Shown here one piece after another: positions 51,713-60,615 of a DNA stretch of 64,000 bases. The stretch is from contig NZ_CP034465.1 of the NCBI RefSeq assembly GCF_003955755.1, positions 2,412,001-2,476,000 of the forward strand, read 5' to 3'. The stretch comes from Jeotgalibaca ciconiae (GTDB lineage Bacteria; Bacillota; Bacilli; Lactobacillales; Aerococcaceae). Made by a program: the position numbers and the translations under genes. Below the pieces are notes generated by a model. That model worked only from the letters and a program-made list of their open reading frames with translations. It was not told the origin of the DNA and did no database searches. Each line of letters starts with the position of its first letter. Position 1 is the stretch's first letter.

Positions 51713-51810
51713 CAACTCGATTGTTAGTAAATGCACGCAGAAAGCTTTAGGTAAAGGGCCACTTATTTTCTTATTAAAAAAGGTGAACATATCCTTTCCT
51801 ACTCCATTTT

Positions 51811-51819
51811 TGGTATAAT
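51811..51819 (+). promoter_or_regulatory. Extended -10 promoter of rsgA
   Basis: TGG-TATAAT at 51811-51819, about 30 nt before the start; divergent from the gpmA promoter. Confidence 0.6.
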
Positions 51820-51849
51820 AAAAAGAAATCGGATAAAGGGGGCGTTTTT

Positions 51850-52749
51850 TTGCAACAAGGACAGATAAGAAAAGCATTGAGTGGATTCTACTATGTCTAT
51901 TCAGATGGTAAAACTTACCAAACCCGTGGAAGAGGAAACTTCAGAGTGAAAGACACAACGCCGCTTGTGGGAGATTTTGTTGAATTTGAAAGTGATAATA
52001 TGACAGAGGGAATTTTAAAGTCAATTGCTCCAAGAAAAAATGAGCTCGTGCGTCCTCCAATCGCGAATATTGATGTAGGCGTGATTGTGATGTCTGCAAC
52101 TGAACCAGATTTTTCAACTTATCTATTGGATCGTTTCCTTGTTTATTTAGAAGGACAAGGAATGGATGCCATTATTTATGTAACAAAAATCGATTTATTA
52201 AATAAAGAACAAGAAAAAGAACTGATTTTACATCAAGGAGAATATCAGTCTCTTGGATACACAGTTCTTTTGTCAGATTACAAAACTGAAAAGAAATCAC
52301 TTGATTTATTACTAGAAGTAATAGGGGGAAAAACAGCGGTTTTCATGGGCCAATCAGGTGTAGGCAAATCAACCTTATTGAATCAGATAATGCCGGAATT
52401 AGCTCTCCAGACGGGAGAAATCTCTTCTTCCTTAGGTCGTGGAAAACATACTACACGGCATGTTGAATTGATTGTTGTTGGAGAGGCACTAATTGCTGAT
52501 ACGCCAGGATTTAGTAGTGTTGAACTAGAAGAAATTGAAGAACAGGATCTCCCAGATTTATTTACTGAGTTTTTAGCGAATCGTGATGATTGCCGGTTTT
52601 CAGGCTGTATGCATCTGAACGAGCCGAATTGTCGCATTAAAGAACTCGTTTCGTCAGGAAAAATTAAAGAATATCGTTATGAACATTATTTGCAATTCCT
52701 AGAAGAGATTCAGAATAGGAAGCCAAAATATCAAAAAAATAAAAAGTAA
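51850..52749 (+). CDS. rsgA: Ribosome small-subunit GTPase RsgA
   Basis: Late 30S assembly GTPase. N-terminal OB fold, circularly permuted GTPase (G4 TKID before G1 [13 protein letters not shown], then DTPGFSS) and a C-terminal zinc site C-x5-C-x7-C ([16 protein letters not shown], with His). 299 aa. TTG start with AAAGGGGGC 7-8 nt upstream. Heads rsgA-rpe-thiN. Confidence 0.95.
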   Translation: MQQGQIRKALSGFYYVYSDGKTYQTRGRGNFRVKDTTPLVGDFVEFESDNMTEGILKSIAPRKNELVRPPIANIDVGVIVMSATEPDFSTYLLDRFLVYLEGQGMDAIIYVTKIDLLNKEQEKELILHQGEYQSLGYTVLLSDYKTEKKSLDLLLEVIGGKTAVFMGQSGVGKSTLLNQIMPELALQTGEISSSLGRGKHTTRHVELIVVGEALIADTPGFSSVELEEIEEQDLPDLFTEFLANRDDCRFSGCMHLNEPNCRIKELVSSGKIKEYRYEHYLQFLEEIQNRKPKYQKNKK

Positions 52750-52764
52750 GGTGTGTGTAAAAGT

Positions 52765-53424
52765 ATGCTTATAGCTCCATCTATATTAAGCGCTGATTTT
52801 GCAAATTTAGAACGTGATGTAAAGAGGGCGGAAGAAGCGGGTGCAAAATATATCCATATTGATGCAATGGATGGTAATTTTGTAAATAATTTAACCTTGG
52901 GACCAAACGTTGTTCAAGCGATACGTCCTCATACAAAACTCCCGTTGGATTGTCATTTAATGGTCGAAGATCCGGAGAAACTGATACCGAGTTTTGCCAA
53001 AGCCGGCGCTGATATTATTTCGATTCATGTAGAAGCAACAAAACATATTCATGGTGCGTTACAAATGATAAGAAATGAAGATGTGGCAGCTGGAGTTGTC
53101 ATTAATCCCGGTACACCAGTAGAAGCTATCAAAGCTGTTTTGGGAGATGTTGACTTGGTACTAGTAATGACAGTCAATCCAGGGTTTGGAGGACAGTCCT
53201 TTATTGAGAGCACTGTTTCTAAAATTTCCGAATTGAATCGTTTAAGAGAAGAGAAAGGATATGATTTCCTGATTGAAGTGGACGGTGGGATTACGGATAA
53301 AACAATTAAGAGGTGCTATCAAGCAGGCGCAGATATTTTTGTAGCTGGTTCCTATATTTATGGAGCAAAAGATATGGAGCGTGCTTTCCAAAAACTAAAA
53401 GGGGCAATCAGTAATGACATCTGA
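52765..53424 (+). CDS. rpe: Ribulose-phosphate 3-epimerase
   Basis: Interconverts ribulose-5-phosphate and xylulose-5-phosphate. TIM barrel starting IAPSILSADFANLERDV; metal site with HIDAMDGNFVNN and DCHLMVEDPE; VMTVNPGFGGQSFI; EVDGGI. 219 aa. ATG 52765 is chosen with AAGGTG 11 nt upstream; GTG 52753 is the alternative. Overlaps thiN by 11 bp. Confidence 0.95.
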   Translation: MLIAPSILSADFANLERDVKRAEEAGAKYIHIDAMDGNFVNNLTLGPNVVQAIRPHTKLPLDCHLMVEDPEKLIPSFAKAGADIISIHVEATKHIHGALQMIRNEDVAAGVVINPGTPVEAIKAVLGDVDLVLVMTVNPGFGGQSFIESTVSKISELNRLREEKGYDFLIEVDGGITDKTIKRCYQAGADIFVAGSYIYGAKDMERAFQKLKGAISNDI

Positions 53425-54064
53425 GGCAATCATTGTATCTGGCGGTGAAACTGACAATCTAATCAAGCTAATAGGAGTTCAACGTGAGAATCAAAAAATT
53501 GTTGGGGTAGATGGGGGAGCCATTCGTTTACTTGAAGCCGGAATATCGGTTGATGTTGCCATCGGTGACTTTGACTCAATCAGTAAAGAACAACTTGAAA
53601 ACCTTAAAATGAGAATCCCTAAAGTGATCGAGCTGCCTGCTGAAAAAGATCTAACAGATACAGAGGCTGCTCTGGAATTCGTGTCAGAACACTACCAGGT
53701 GGATGTTATTAAAATGCTGGGATTACTTGGAGGCAGAGTGGATCATATGATGAGTAATATTTGGTTGGCTTACCAGCCGAAATACAGACCCTTGTTGACC
53801 CGAATCCAGATTTTAGACCGGAATAATACTTTATCCTATTTTGAACCAGGAAAATATGAAATTTCAAAAGAAGAGAATAAAAAATATATTTCTTTTATTG
53901 GTATGACACCGATAAAAAATCTAAAATTAGTTCATGCCAAGTATCCGTTGCAAGGAGACGATTTTACTTATCCAATTGCCTTGGTCAGCAATGAATTTCT
54001 AGAAAATACCATCGAATTCTCGTTTGATGAAGGAATTATGGCAGTTATCCAGAGCAAAGACTAA
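53414..54064 (+). CDS. thiN: Thiamine pyrophosphokinase
   Basis: Converts thiamine to TPP using ATP. VDGGAIRLLEAGI, IGDFDSI and EKDLTDTEAAL are the catalytic signatures; GLLGGRVDHMMSNI follows. 216 aa. AAGGGG upstream; start inside the rpe end. Uses thiamine that ThiT could import; TPP serves PDH E1. Confidence 0.94.
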   Translation: MTSEAIIVSGGETDNLIKLIGVQRENQKIVGVDGGAIRLLEAGISVDVAIGDFDSISKEQLENLKMRIPKVIELPAEKDLTDTEAALEFVSEHYQVDVIKMLGLLGGRVDHMMSNIWLAYQPKYRPLLTRIQILDRNNTLSYFEPGKYEISKEENKKYISFIGMTPIKNLKLVHAKYPLQGDDFTYPIALVSNEFLENTIEFSFDEGIMAVIQSKD

Positions 54065-54100
54065 AGAATATAAAAAAAAATGAATACCGTTCATTATACA

Positions 54101-54141
54101 AAAAAATCCCTCAGGTACGTACGTTACCTGAGAGATTTTTT
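54101..54141. terminator. Bidirectional terminator between thiN and rpmB
   Basis: Long stem AAAAAATC-c-CTCAGGTA-CGT against ACGT-TACCTGAG-a-GATTTTTT, with A- and T-tracts on both sides. Confidence 0.88.
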
Positions 54142-54147
54142 TAATTA

Positions 54148-54336
54148 TTAAACACGTTCAACTTTACCAGATTTCAAAGCACGAGTAGAAACCCAAACTC
54201 TTTTAGGTTTACCATCAACTAAAATACGAACTTTTTGTAAGTTAGGTTTGAAAGTGCGTTTTGAGTAGTTCATAGCATGTGAACGATTATTTCCGGAGCG
54301 ACTTTTACGTCCAGTTACGTAACATTCTTTTGACAT
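54148..54336 (-). CDS. rpmB: 50S ribosomal protein L28
   Basis: 62 aa, basic, starting [20 protein letters not shown] and with KPNLQKVR and [11 protein letters not shown], all typical. Only one Cys near the start, so no zinc finger (C-minus form). ATG with AAAGGAGGT upstream. Divergent from the Asp23-family gene, the usual rpmB/yloU-yloV arrangement. Confidence 0.96.
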   Translation of the reverse strand: MSKECYVTGRKSRSGNNRSHAMNYSKRTFKPNLQKVRILVDGKPKRVWVSTRALKSGKVERV

Positions 54337-54410
54337 GTCTTTACCTCCTTTAATATTCTTTCAGAAGCACTGATTCAGAAGCTTATTTTTCCAATTTCAT
54401 ACACTTGAAT

Positions 54411-54439
54411 AATTTATCATAATTCAGCTTTGATTGCAA
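54411..54439 (-). promoter_or_regulatory. Promoter of rpmB
   Basis: Minus strand TTGCAA, 17 bp, TGA-TAAATT (extended -10). Confidence 0.7.
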
Positions 54440-54542
54440 CTCTTTTCAAGAAGAAATACTTGACACTCTTTTTAACAGAAGAGAAGGAATTATGGTCTGT
54501 TAAAATAAGAAAAGCTTCTGCTTCCAATAAAAAATGAATGTT

Positions 54543-54596
54543 TGTTATAATAAATTAAAGATAAAAGTTATTTTTTGGTGTAATATATGCTATTAT
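54543..54596 (+). promoter_or_regulatory. Two candidate promoters of yloU-fakA
   Basis: TGT-TATAAT (54543-54551) and TGC-TATTAT (54588-54596, with TTATTT 17 bp upstream); both extended -10. Confidence 0.5.
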
Positions 54597-54644
54597 GGAT
54601 GTTGATTAGTGTTTGTTCCCATTATACTAAGGAGGCTATGTAAC

Positions 54645-55007
54645 ATGGCAGTAAAAATCCAAACAGAATATGGAGAAATAGAATTAACAAACGAAGTTAT
54701 TGCAACTGTTGTGGGAGGGGCTGCTACCGATAACTACGGTGTAGTTGGTATGGCTAGCAAAAACCAAATCAGAGATAATATCAGCGAAATATTAAAAAAA
54801 GAAAATTATACAAAGGGTGTCATTGTTCGACAAGAAGGCGATGGAGTAGCGGTTGATGCATATATCGTTGTTTTATATGGCACAAAAATTTCGGAAATAT
54901 CTCGAAACGTTCAAATTCAAGTCAAATACAACCTTGAAAAAATGCTTGGATTTGCTGCTGAACAAGTGAATGTCTTTGTACAAAGCGTTCGCGTATTAAA
55001 TGATTAA
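54645..55007 (+). CDS. yloU: Asp23/Gls24 family protein (YloU)
   Basis: 120 aa, cytosolic. Pattern: ...EYGEIELTNEVIATVVGGAA, GVVGMASKNQIRDN, IVVLYGTKISEI and VNVFVQSVRV. Asp23-family proteins are linked to envelope and alkaline stress. ATG 54645 with AAGGAGG 9 nt upstream; the in-frame extension to 54609 runs through that site. Sits before the FakA/YloV gene as in many Firmicutes. Confidence 0.92.
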   Translation: MAVKIQTEYGEIELTNEVIATVVGGAATDNYGVVGMASKNQIRDNISEILKKENYTKGVIVRQEGDGVAVDAYIVVLYGTKISEISRNVQIQVKYNLEKMLGFAAEQVNVFVQSVRVLND

Positions 55008-55015
55008 TGGAGAGA

Positions 55016-55034
55016 TCACCATTCCACATGGTGA
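55016..55034 (+). other. Hairpin directly before the fakA ribosome-binding site
   Basis: TCACCAT/ATGGTGA, a perfect 7-bp stem with a 5-nt loop. The last base touches AAGGAGG. May limit or time translation. Confidence 0.5.
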
Positions 55035-55049
55035 AGGAGGATATGCAAG

Positions 55050-56720
55050 GTGAAGAAAACAGAACTGACTGCAAATGATTTAAAAGCGATGGTGGAGGTC
55101 GCACAAGAGCGTTTAAGTGAAAATGCAGAATATGTAAACTCGTTAAATGTTTTTCCGGTTCCAGATGGAGATACCGGAACAAATATGAATTTATCTTTTA
55201 CATCTGGAGCAGAACGTGTTTCATATTCAGATGCGAATCGTGTTGACCAATTAGGAAGAGATTTAGCTAAAGGACTGTTGATGGGTGCTAGAGGAAACTC
55301 AGGAGTAATCTTATCTCAACTTTTCCGTGGCTTTTCAAAAGCAATGGAAGATAAAGAAACCCTAAATGCTAAAGAATTTGCTGATGCTTTTTCCCAAGGT
55401 GTCGAGACAGCTTATAAAGCGGTTATGAAACCAGTGGAGGGCACAATTCTTACTGTAGCGAGAGAATCAGCTGTTGAAGGAGTAGAAATAGCTAAAGAAA
55501 CTGATGATATCATCGTTATAATGGAAACTGTGGTCAATTCTGCAAAGAAGAGCTTAGACAATACTCCTAACTTACTGGCTGTGTTGAAAGAAGTTGGTGT
55601 GGTTGATAGCGGCGGCCAAGGCCTGTTGTTTATTTATCAAGGATTTTTAGAATCTTTAACCGGTGAAAAAGTTTCGTTGCCAGCTACAACAATAAAAAAA
55701 GCTGATGTAACTGAAATTGCACATCAAGAGAATTTTAGTAATATCGCGCATGCAGTGACAAATGAAGAAATTAAATTTGGCTACTGTACAGAAATCATGG
55801 TGAAACTAGGTGAAGGTGAGACTGTTACTGATACATTTGACTACGACACATTCCGAAACCACTTAAACGAAGTGGGGGATTCATTGTTGGTTGTTGCGGA
55901 TGATGAAATTGTTAAAGTACATGTTCACACTGAATATCCTGGCGAAGTAATGAATTATGGACAAAGATTCGGATCGTTAGTTAAAATTAAAGTCGATAAT
56001 ATGCGTATGCAGCATGATGAAGTAACGGTTAAAGGAACTGTTGCTCCAAAGACCGAAGAAGAAAAGCCTTACGCAGTAATTGCAGTTGCGGCCGGAGAGG
56101 GTATCCACAATCTATTCAAGAGTCTAGGCGTGTCTACTATTATTAATGGTGGACAGACAATGAACCCAAGTACGGAAGATATCATGAAAGCAATTGATGA
56201 AGCAAATGCTGAAAAAACAATTATTCTTCCAAACAACAAGAATATTTTTATGGCAGCCGATCAAGCTGCAAGCGTGTCTGAGAAAGATGTCATTGTGATT
56301 CCTTCGAAGACCGTTCCACAAGGTTTGACTGCCATGCTGGCATTTAACGACCAAGCGGAGCTAGAAGTAAACCAAGCCAACATGATGCAAGAGTTGGATA
56401 ATGTAAAGAGCGGACAAATCACGAATGCTGTACGGGATACAGCTATCGAAGGTGTTAGTATTAAGAAAGATGATTTCATGGGGATTGTAGATGGTAAAAT
56501 TATCGTTTCAAATCCAGATCGATCATCTGCTGTACTTGACACACTTCGTGCCATGATTGATGAAGAGAGCGAAATTGTCACGTTAATATATGGTGTGGAC
56601 GCAAACAGCGAGGAATGTGAAACAATCGTTGAAACAGTATCAAACGAATTTGAGGATATTGATTTTGAAATCCAAGCTGGAAATCAACCGGTATACAGCT
56701 ACTTAATTTCTGTAGAATAA
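55050..56720 (+). CDS. fakA: Fatty acid kinase ATP-binding subunit (FakA/YloV, DAK family)
   Basis: N-terminal DhaL-like domain (about 8-200) with VFPVPDGDTGTNMNLSF, whose Asp residues bind Mg-ATP, and ARGNSGVILSQ. A middle domain, then a C-terminal EDD-like part (about 340-556). Works with a FakB lipid-binding protein to phosphorylate exogenous fatty acids for PlsX/PlsY. 556 aa. GTG start with GAAGGAGG 9 nt upstream. plsX and acpP lie just downstream of recG, which fits the lipid role. Confidence 0.93.
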   Translation: MKKTELTANDLKAMVEVAQERLSENAEYVNSLNVFPVPDGDTGTNMNLSFTSGAERVSYSDANRVDQLGRDLAKGLLMGARGNSGVILSQLFRGFSKAMEDKETLNAKEFADAFSQGVETAYKAVMKPVEGTILTVARESAVEGVEIAKETDDIIVIMETVVNSAKKSLDNTPNLLAVLKEVGVVDSGGQGLLFIYQGFLESLTGEKVSLPATTIKKADVTEIAHQENFSNIAHAVTNEEIKFGYCTEIMVKLGEGETVTDTFDYDTFRNHLNEVGDSLLVVADDEIVKVHVHTEYPGEVMNYGQRFGSLVKIKVDNMRMQHDEVTVKGTVAPKTEEEKPYAVIAVAAGEGIHNLFKSLGVSTIINGGQTMNPSTEDIMKAIDEANAEKTIILPNNKNIFMAADQAASVSEKDVIVIPSKTVPQGLTAMLAFNDQAELEVNQANMMQELDNVKSGQITNAVRDTAIEGVSIKKDDFMGIVDGKIIVSNPDRSSAVLDTLRAMIDEESEIVTLIYGVDANSEECETIVETVSNEFEDIDFEIQAGNQPVYSYLISVE

Positions 56721-56727
56721 TTAATCA

Positions 56728-56759
56728 AAAGGCTGAGGCGATTGCCTTAGTCTTTTTTT
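56728..56759 (+). terminator. Intrinsic terminator of yloU-fakA
   Basis: AAAGGCTGAGGC with GCCTTAGTCTTT (two G-U), GATT loop, T-tract. Confidence 0.85.
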
Positions 56760-56785
56760 GAAGATATTCAAAGGAGGGATCGTGC

Positions 56786-58849
56786 ATGGAAGAATCAAAT
56801 AAAAAACAAATCGATAATAAAGTTGAGGTTCTTCCAGGTGTGGGGCCAAAACGACTAGAGGCGTTACATTCATTAGGGATCTTTACCATTTATGATTTAC
56901 TGACACACTTTCCATTTCGATATGAAGACATACAAGTGAAAAGTTTAGATGAAATTGAAGACCAAGAGAAAGTTACTTTAAAGGGAAAAGTCGTGACACA
57001 AGCAGTTGTTAATTACTATGGCAATCGAAAAAGCCGGCTGTCTTTTAAATTAGCAATGGAAGACGCTGTTGTAAGTGTTTCGTTTTTTAACCAGCCATAT
57101 TTAAAAAGCCGCATTCATTTGGAAGAAGATATAGCTGTATTTGGTAAATGGGATTCTTTACGTCAGAATTTGGCGGGGTTCAAAATACTTGGCTCTGATC
57201 CTTCAAGTGACGAACAAAAAGACTTTGAATCAGTCTATCATGTAAATAAAAGCATCAAACAACAAACTATTATTAACTTGCTCAAAGCTGCTTTGGAATC
57301 TTATTACGATCTCATTCCAGAAGTTATCCCAGAGGAGTTTAACCAGCATTATAAGTTAATGCTTCATAAAGATGCTATTCGGGCCATTCATTTTCCACAA
57401 AATGAAGAAGAGTTTCAACAAGCCGGACGTCAGATTACCTATCAAGAGTTTTTCTTATATCAAATGAAGCTTCAATTACTCCGCTACAAGCGAAAAAAAG
57501 GGAGCAAAGGAACGGCGGTTCTATACGATGTGAGCAAATTGAAAGAGTTCATTCAGACATTGCCTTTTGAATTGACAGAAGGACAAAAACAAGTAGTCAA
57601 TGAAATTTGTCGAGACTTGCGCGAACCATTTGAGATGAATCGATTGTTACAAGGAGATGTGGGGAGCGGGAAAACGATTGTGGCAGTTATTTCATTAGTT
57701 GCTGCAGCATTAGAGGGGTATCAAGGAGCTCTGATGGCACCTACTGAAATCTTGGCAGAACAACATTATCAAACGATTTCTCAGTTATTTGAGGATACCA
57801 ATTTTTCCGTTGCTCTTTTGACAGGTAGTACAAAAGTCAAAGAACGAAAACAAATCTTGGAAGATTTATCATTGGGAAATCTAGATTTACTGATTGGAAC
57901 GCATGCCCTTATCCAAGATGATGTGATTTTTAATAATTTAGGATTAGTTGTTACAGATGAACAGCATCGTTTTGGAGTGAATCAAAGACAGAAACTAAAT
58001 GAAAAAGGACAAAACCCTAACGTCCTCTATATGACTGCTACCCCAATACCACGGACGCTTGCTATTACATTGATGGGGGAAATGGATGTTTCTACATTAA
58101 AACAATTACCAGCTGGACGCATACCAATCCGTACGATTTGGAGTAAATCAGAGCAGATGGAAAGTTCATTGGAATTTATTGAAAAACAATTACTTCAAAA
58201 AAGACAAGCCTACATTATTACACCTTTGATCGAAGAGTCTGAATTAATGGACTTGAAAAACGCAAAAGAGGTTCATGAGAGAGTCAGCTCCTACTATCAA
58301 GGAAGATGGAAAGTCGGCTTGTTGCATGGCAGACAAAAAGCAGATGAGAAAGAACAAATCATGCAAGCTTTCAAAAACAATGAATACCAAGTTTTGGTTT
58401 CTACAACGGTTATTGAAGTTGGTTTAAATGTTCCAAACGCGACAGTCATGGTCATCCAAGATGCGGAACGTTTTGGTTTATCCCAATTGCACCAGCTTCG
58501 CGGGCGTGTAGGCAGGGGAAGCGTGGAGTCTTTTTGTATCCTGCTAGCTAACCCAAAAACCGAGAACGGGAAAGAGCGAATGAAGATTATGACTTCCTCT
58601 ACTGATGGCTTCTATTTAAGTCAAAAAGATTTAGAATTAAGAGGTTCAGGAGATTTGTTTGGCGTAAAACAATCAGGGATGCCTGATTTTAAATATGGCG
58701 ATATTGTTAAAAACGCTAATGTGCTAGACGCTGCACACAGTGATACCATCTATCTATTAAGTAAAGAAGATTTTTTTGACTCTGCCGAATATATGCCTTT
58801 AAGGGAATATATTCTTAATGGACAAACTCATACGAAAAAATTACAGTGA
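56786..58849 (+). CDS. recG: ATP-dependent DNA helicase RecG
   Basis: Reverses stalled forks and unwinds branched DNA. N-terminal wedge/OB domain (begins LPGVGPKRLEALHSLGI), Walker A GDVGSGKTIVA (about residue 290), DEQHRFGV, MTATPIPRTLA, VIEVGLNVPNAT and the C-terminal RGSGDLFGVKQSG. 687 aa. GGAGGGATC upstream of ATG. Confidence 0.96.
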   Translation: MEESNKKQIDNKVEVLPGVGPKRLEALHSLGIFTIYDLLTHFPFRYEDIQVKSLDEIEDQEKVTLKGKVVTQAVVNYYGNRKSRLSFKLAMEDAVVSVSFFNQPYLKSRIHLEEDIAVFGKWDSLRQNLAGFKILGSDPSSDEQKDFESVYHVNKSIKQQTIINLLKAALESYYDLIPEVIPEEFNQHYKLMLHKDAIRAIHFPQNEEEFQQAGRQITYQEFFLYQMKLQLLRYKRKKGSKGTAVLYDVSKLKEFIQTLPFELTEGQKQVVNEICRDLREPFEMNRLLQGDVGSGKTIVAVISLVAAALEGYQGALMAPTEILAEQHYQTISQLFEDTNFSVALLTGSTKVKERKQILEDLSLGNLDLLIGTHALIQDDVIFNNLGLVVTDEQHRFGVNQRQKLNEKGQNPNVLYMTATPIPRTLAITLMGEMDVSTLKQLPAGRIPIRTIWSKSEQMESSLEFIEKQLLQKRQAYIITPLIEESELMDLKNAKEVHERVSSYYQGRWKVGLLHGRQKADEKEQIMQAFKNNEYQVLVSTTVIEVGLNVPNATVMVIQDAERFGLSQLHQLRGRVGRGSVESFCILLANPKTENGKERMKIMTSSTDGFYLSQKDLELRGSGDLFGVKQSGMPDFKYGDIVKNANVLDAAHSDTIYLLSKEDFFDSAEYMPLREYILNGQTHTKKLQ

Positions 58850-58926
58850 TTTTAGTCAGATAGATGACATTTAAGCTGTGTTTATTTAAAATAGAGAATA
58901 GCTAAAAAAAGAAAAGAGGGTATTAA

Positions 58927-59949
58927 ATGAGAATTGCAGTAGATGCAATGGGAGGAGATCATGCTCCTCAAGCAATAGTTGAAGGGATTTTAATGGCTGA
59001 AAAAGAATTTTCAGATGTAGAGTTCCTGCTTTATGGAGATGGCGCTCAAATAAAACCATTATTAGGAGAGCAATATAATCAAGATAAAATTAAAGTAATC
59101 CATACAGACGAAAAAATCACGAGTGATGATGAACCTGTAAGAGCGGTTCGATCTAAGCGAAATGCTTCCATGGTCCTAGCAGCTAGAGCGGTAAAAAACG
59201 GCGAAGCAGATGCTCTTTTCTCTGCAGGAAACACAGGAGCTTTACTTGCATCTGGCTTACTGGTAATTGGTCGAATTAAAGGAATTGATCGGCCAGGGCT
59301 GATGCCGGTATTACCCGTTATTGGAAAAGAAAATCAACAATTTGTGCTAATGGACGTAGGGGCAAATGCAGATTCAAAAGCAGAAAATATTCATCAATTC
59401 GGAATATTGGGTTCTTATTATGCAAAATTTGTACTAGGAATCAATTCACCTAAAGTTGCATTATTAAATAACGGTTCTGAAGAAGGAAAAGGCAGCGAGC
59501 TTTCTAAAAAAGCCTATGAGTTACTTTCTGAAGATGACTCGCTTAATTATATTGGAAATATTGAAGCGAGAGAGTTATTTTCTGGAGATGCAGACGTAAT
59601 TGTGACGGACGGATTCACAGGAAATGCCGTTTTAAAGACAATCGAAGGAACTGCACTGGGATTAATGAAGTTAATGAAGAATAGTATTGTAAATGGTGGT
59701 ATGAAAACAAAACTAGGTGGCTTGTTGGTAAAAGATGCTCTTAGCGATGTGAAGGATACGATGGATTACTCAAAACATGGCGGAGCAGTATTATTTGGTT
59801 TGAGGGCCCCTGTTATTAAAACGCATGGTTCTGCAGATAAAACAGCTGTTTTCCATACAATCAAACAAATTAGAAAGATTTTGTCTTCTAACGTAATTGA
59901 AGACTTAGTTAATTTTTTTGAAGAACAAAACCAAACAGAAAAAAACTAA
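58927..59949 (+). CDS. plsX: Phosphate acyltransferase PlsX
   Basis: Moves acyl groups from acyl-ACP to phosphate; the acyl-phosphate feeds PlsY for phospholipid synthesis. Starts [42 protein letters not shown] and [14 protein letters not shown] follow. 340 aa. ATG with AAAGAGGG. acpP follows after 128 bp. I see no FapR box; Lactobacillales tend to use FabT. Confidence 0.96.
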   Translation: MRIAVDAMGGDHAPQAIVEGILMAEKEFSDVEFLLYGDGAQIKPLLGEQYNQDKIKVIHTDEKITSDDEPVRAVRSKRNASMVLAARAVKNGEADALFSAGNTGALLASGLLVIGRIKGIDRPGLMPVLPVIGKENQQFVLMDVGANADSKAENIHQFGILGSYYAKFVLGINSPKVALLNNGSEEGKGSELSKKAYELLSEDDSLNYIGNIEARELFSGDADVIVTDGFTGNAVLKTIEGTALGLMKLMKNSIVNGGMKTKLGGLLVKDALSDVKDTMDYSKHGGAVLFGLRAPVIKTHGSADKTAVFHTIKQIRKILSSNVIEDLVNFFEEQNQTEKN

Positions 59950-59983
59950 TTTTTAGAAATATTAAAATGGAATAAAAAAATAA

Positions 59984-60012
59984 TGGACAAAGTGTAGTTT
60001 GAACGGTAGAAT
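59984..60012 (+). promoter_or_regulatory. Promoter of acpP
   Basis: TGGACA, 17 bp, TAGAAT. Confidence 0.6.
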
Positions 60013-60023
60013 TGATAATGTAA

Positions 60024-60054
60024 TTTTCAAATCGAGATTTTTAAACTTTGAAAA
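60024..60054 (+). promoter_or_regulatory. Inverted repeat in the acpP leader (operator candidate)
   Basis: TTTTCAAA (60024-60031) and TTTGAAAA (60047-60054), a perfect 8-bp inverted repeat with a 15-nt spacer just after the predicted transcription start. Could be an operator for a lipid regulator such as FabT, or an RNA hairpin. Confidence 0.45.
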
Positions 60055-60077
60055 AATCGCAATCAGGAGGTGTTTTT

Positions 60078-60317
60078 TTGACTGAGAATACAACTTTAAC
60101 AAAGATTTCCCAAATGATTATCGAGCGCTTTGGCGTTGATGAAGAAAAAGTTAGTCGTGAATTAACTTTTCAAGAGGACTTAGGCGCAGATTCTTTAGAT
60201 GTTGTCGAGTTAATTATGGAAATGGAAGATGTTTTTGGAATTCAGATTTCCGACGAAGATGCTGAAAGAATCAATACAATCGGCGATGCTGTCGATTATA
60301 TCGATGCGAATCAATAG
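60078..60317 (+). CDS. acpP: Acyl carrier protein
   Basis: 79-aa acidic helical carrier. The 4'-phosphopantetheine serine is in [19 protein letters not shown] start at 60078 with AGGAGGTG 5 nt upstream; an extension to 60048 would include this site. Since it follows plsX it probably serves phospholipid/fatty acid synthesis, although a second ACP in the fab cluster is likely elsewhere. Confidence 0.94.
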   Translation: MTENTTLTKISQMIIERFGVDEEKVSRELTFQEDLGADSLDVVELIMEMEDVFGIQISDEDAERINTIGDAVDYIDANQ

Positions 60318-60342
60318 TTTTTTGAAATAATTTAAAATTTTT

Positions 60343-60383
60343 AGCAACATTGTCATTTTTCAAAAAAGTCAATGTTGCTTTTT
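60343..60383 (+). terminator. Intrinsic terminator of plsX-acpP
   Basis: AGCAACATTG (60343-60352) with CAATGTTGCT (60370-60379), T-tail. Confidence 0.9.
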
Positions 60384-60450
60384 CTTAAACAAAGGTTTAG
60401 AAAAAACGTATCATAGCAGATTGTATAATTAAAAAACAATGAAAAAGAGG

Positions 60451-60479
60451 TTGCCTTTCTAATCTATACTGTATATAAT
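60451..60479 (+). promoter_or_regulatory. Promoter of the opp operon
   Basis: TTGCCT, 17 bp, TATAAT (60474-60479). Two other TATAAT boxes (60424, 60492) lack a matching -35. Confidence 0.65.
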
Positions 60480-60615
60480 TAGAAATGTTAATATAATTCA
60501 CAAACTAATAATAGTAAGGAATTATTGTTTATTTTAAAATAAAAGTTTATTTTTTTGAATGATACAAGCTATATACGAACAATGCACTGTATAGACATTA
60601 GAAGGAGGGTATCCC

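Larger units (their letters stand above)
54337..54644. other. Divergent promoter region rpmB / yloU
   Basis: No gene. Holds the rpmB promoter (minus) and two candidate yloU promoters (plus). The rpmB leader has the direct repeat gcttctgaa twice. Confidence 0.6.
60318..60615. other. acpP-oppD intergenic region
   Basis: Holds the acpP terminator, the opp promoter and a leader of about 130 nt. The leader contains a perfect 16-bp AT-only palindrome, TTTATTTTAAAATAAA (60528-60543), and a hairpin CTATATAC/GTATAG near 60570-60595. No gene. Confidence 0.6.

Noticed and set aside
51671-51877. N-terminal extension of gpmA to 51877
   Set aside because: Crosses the rsgA promoter and start, has no family match, and the known N-terminus ([10 protein letters not shown]) is served by GTG 51670.
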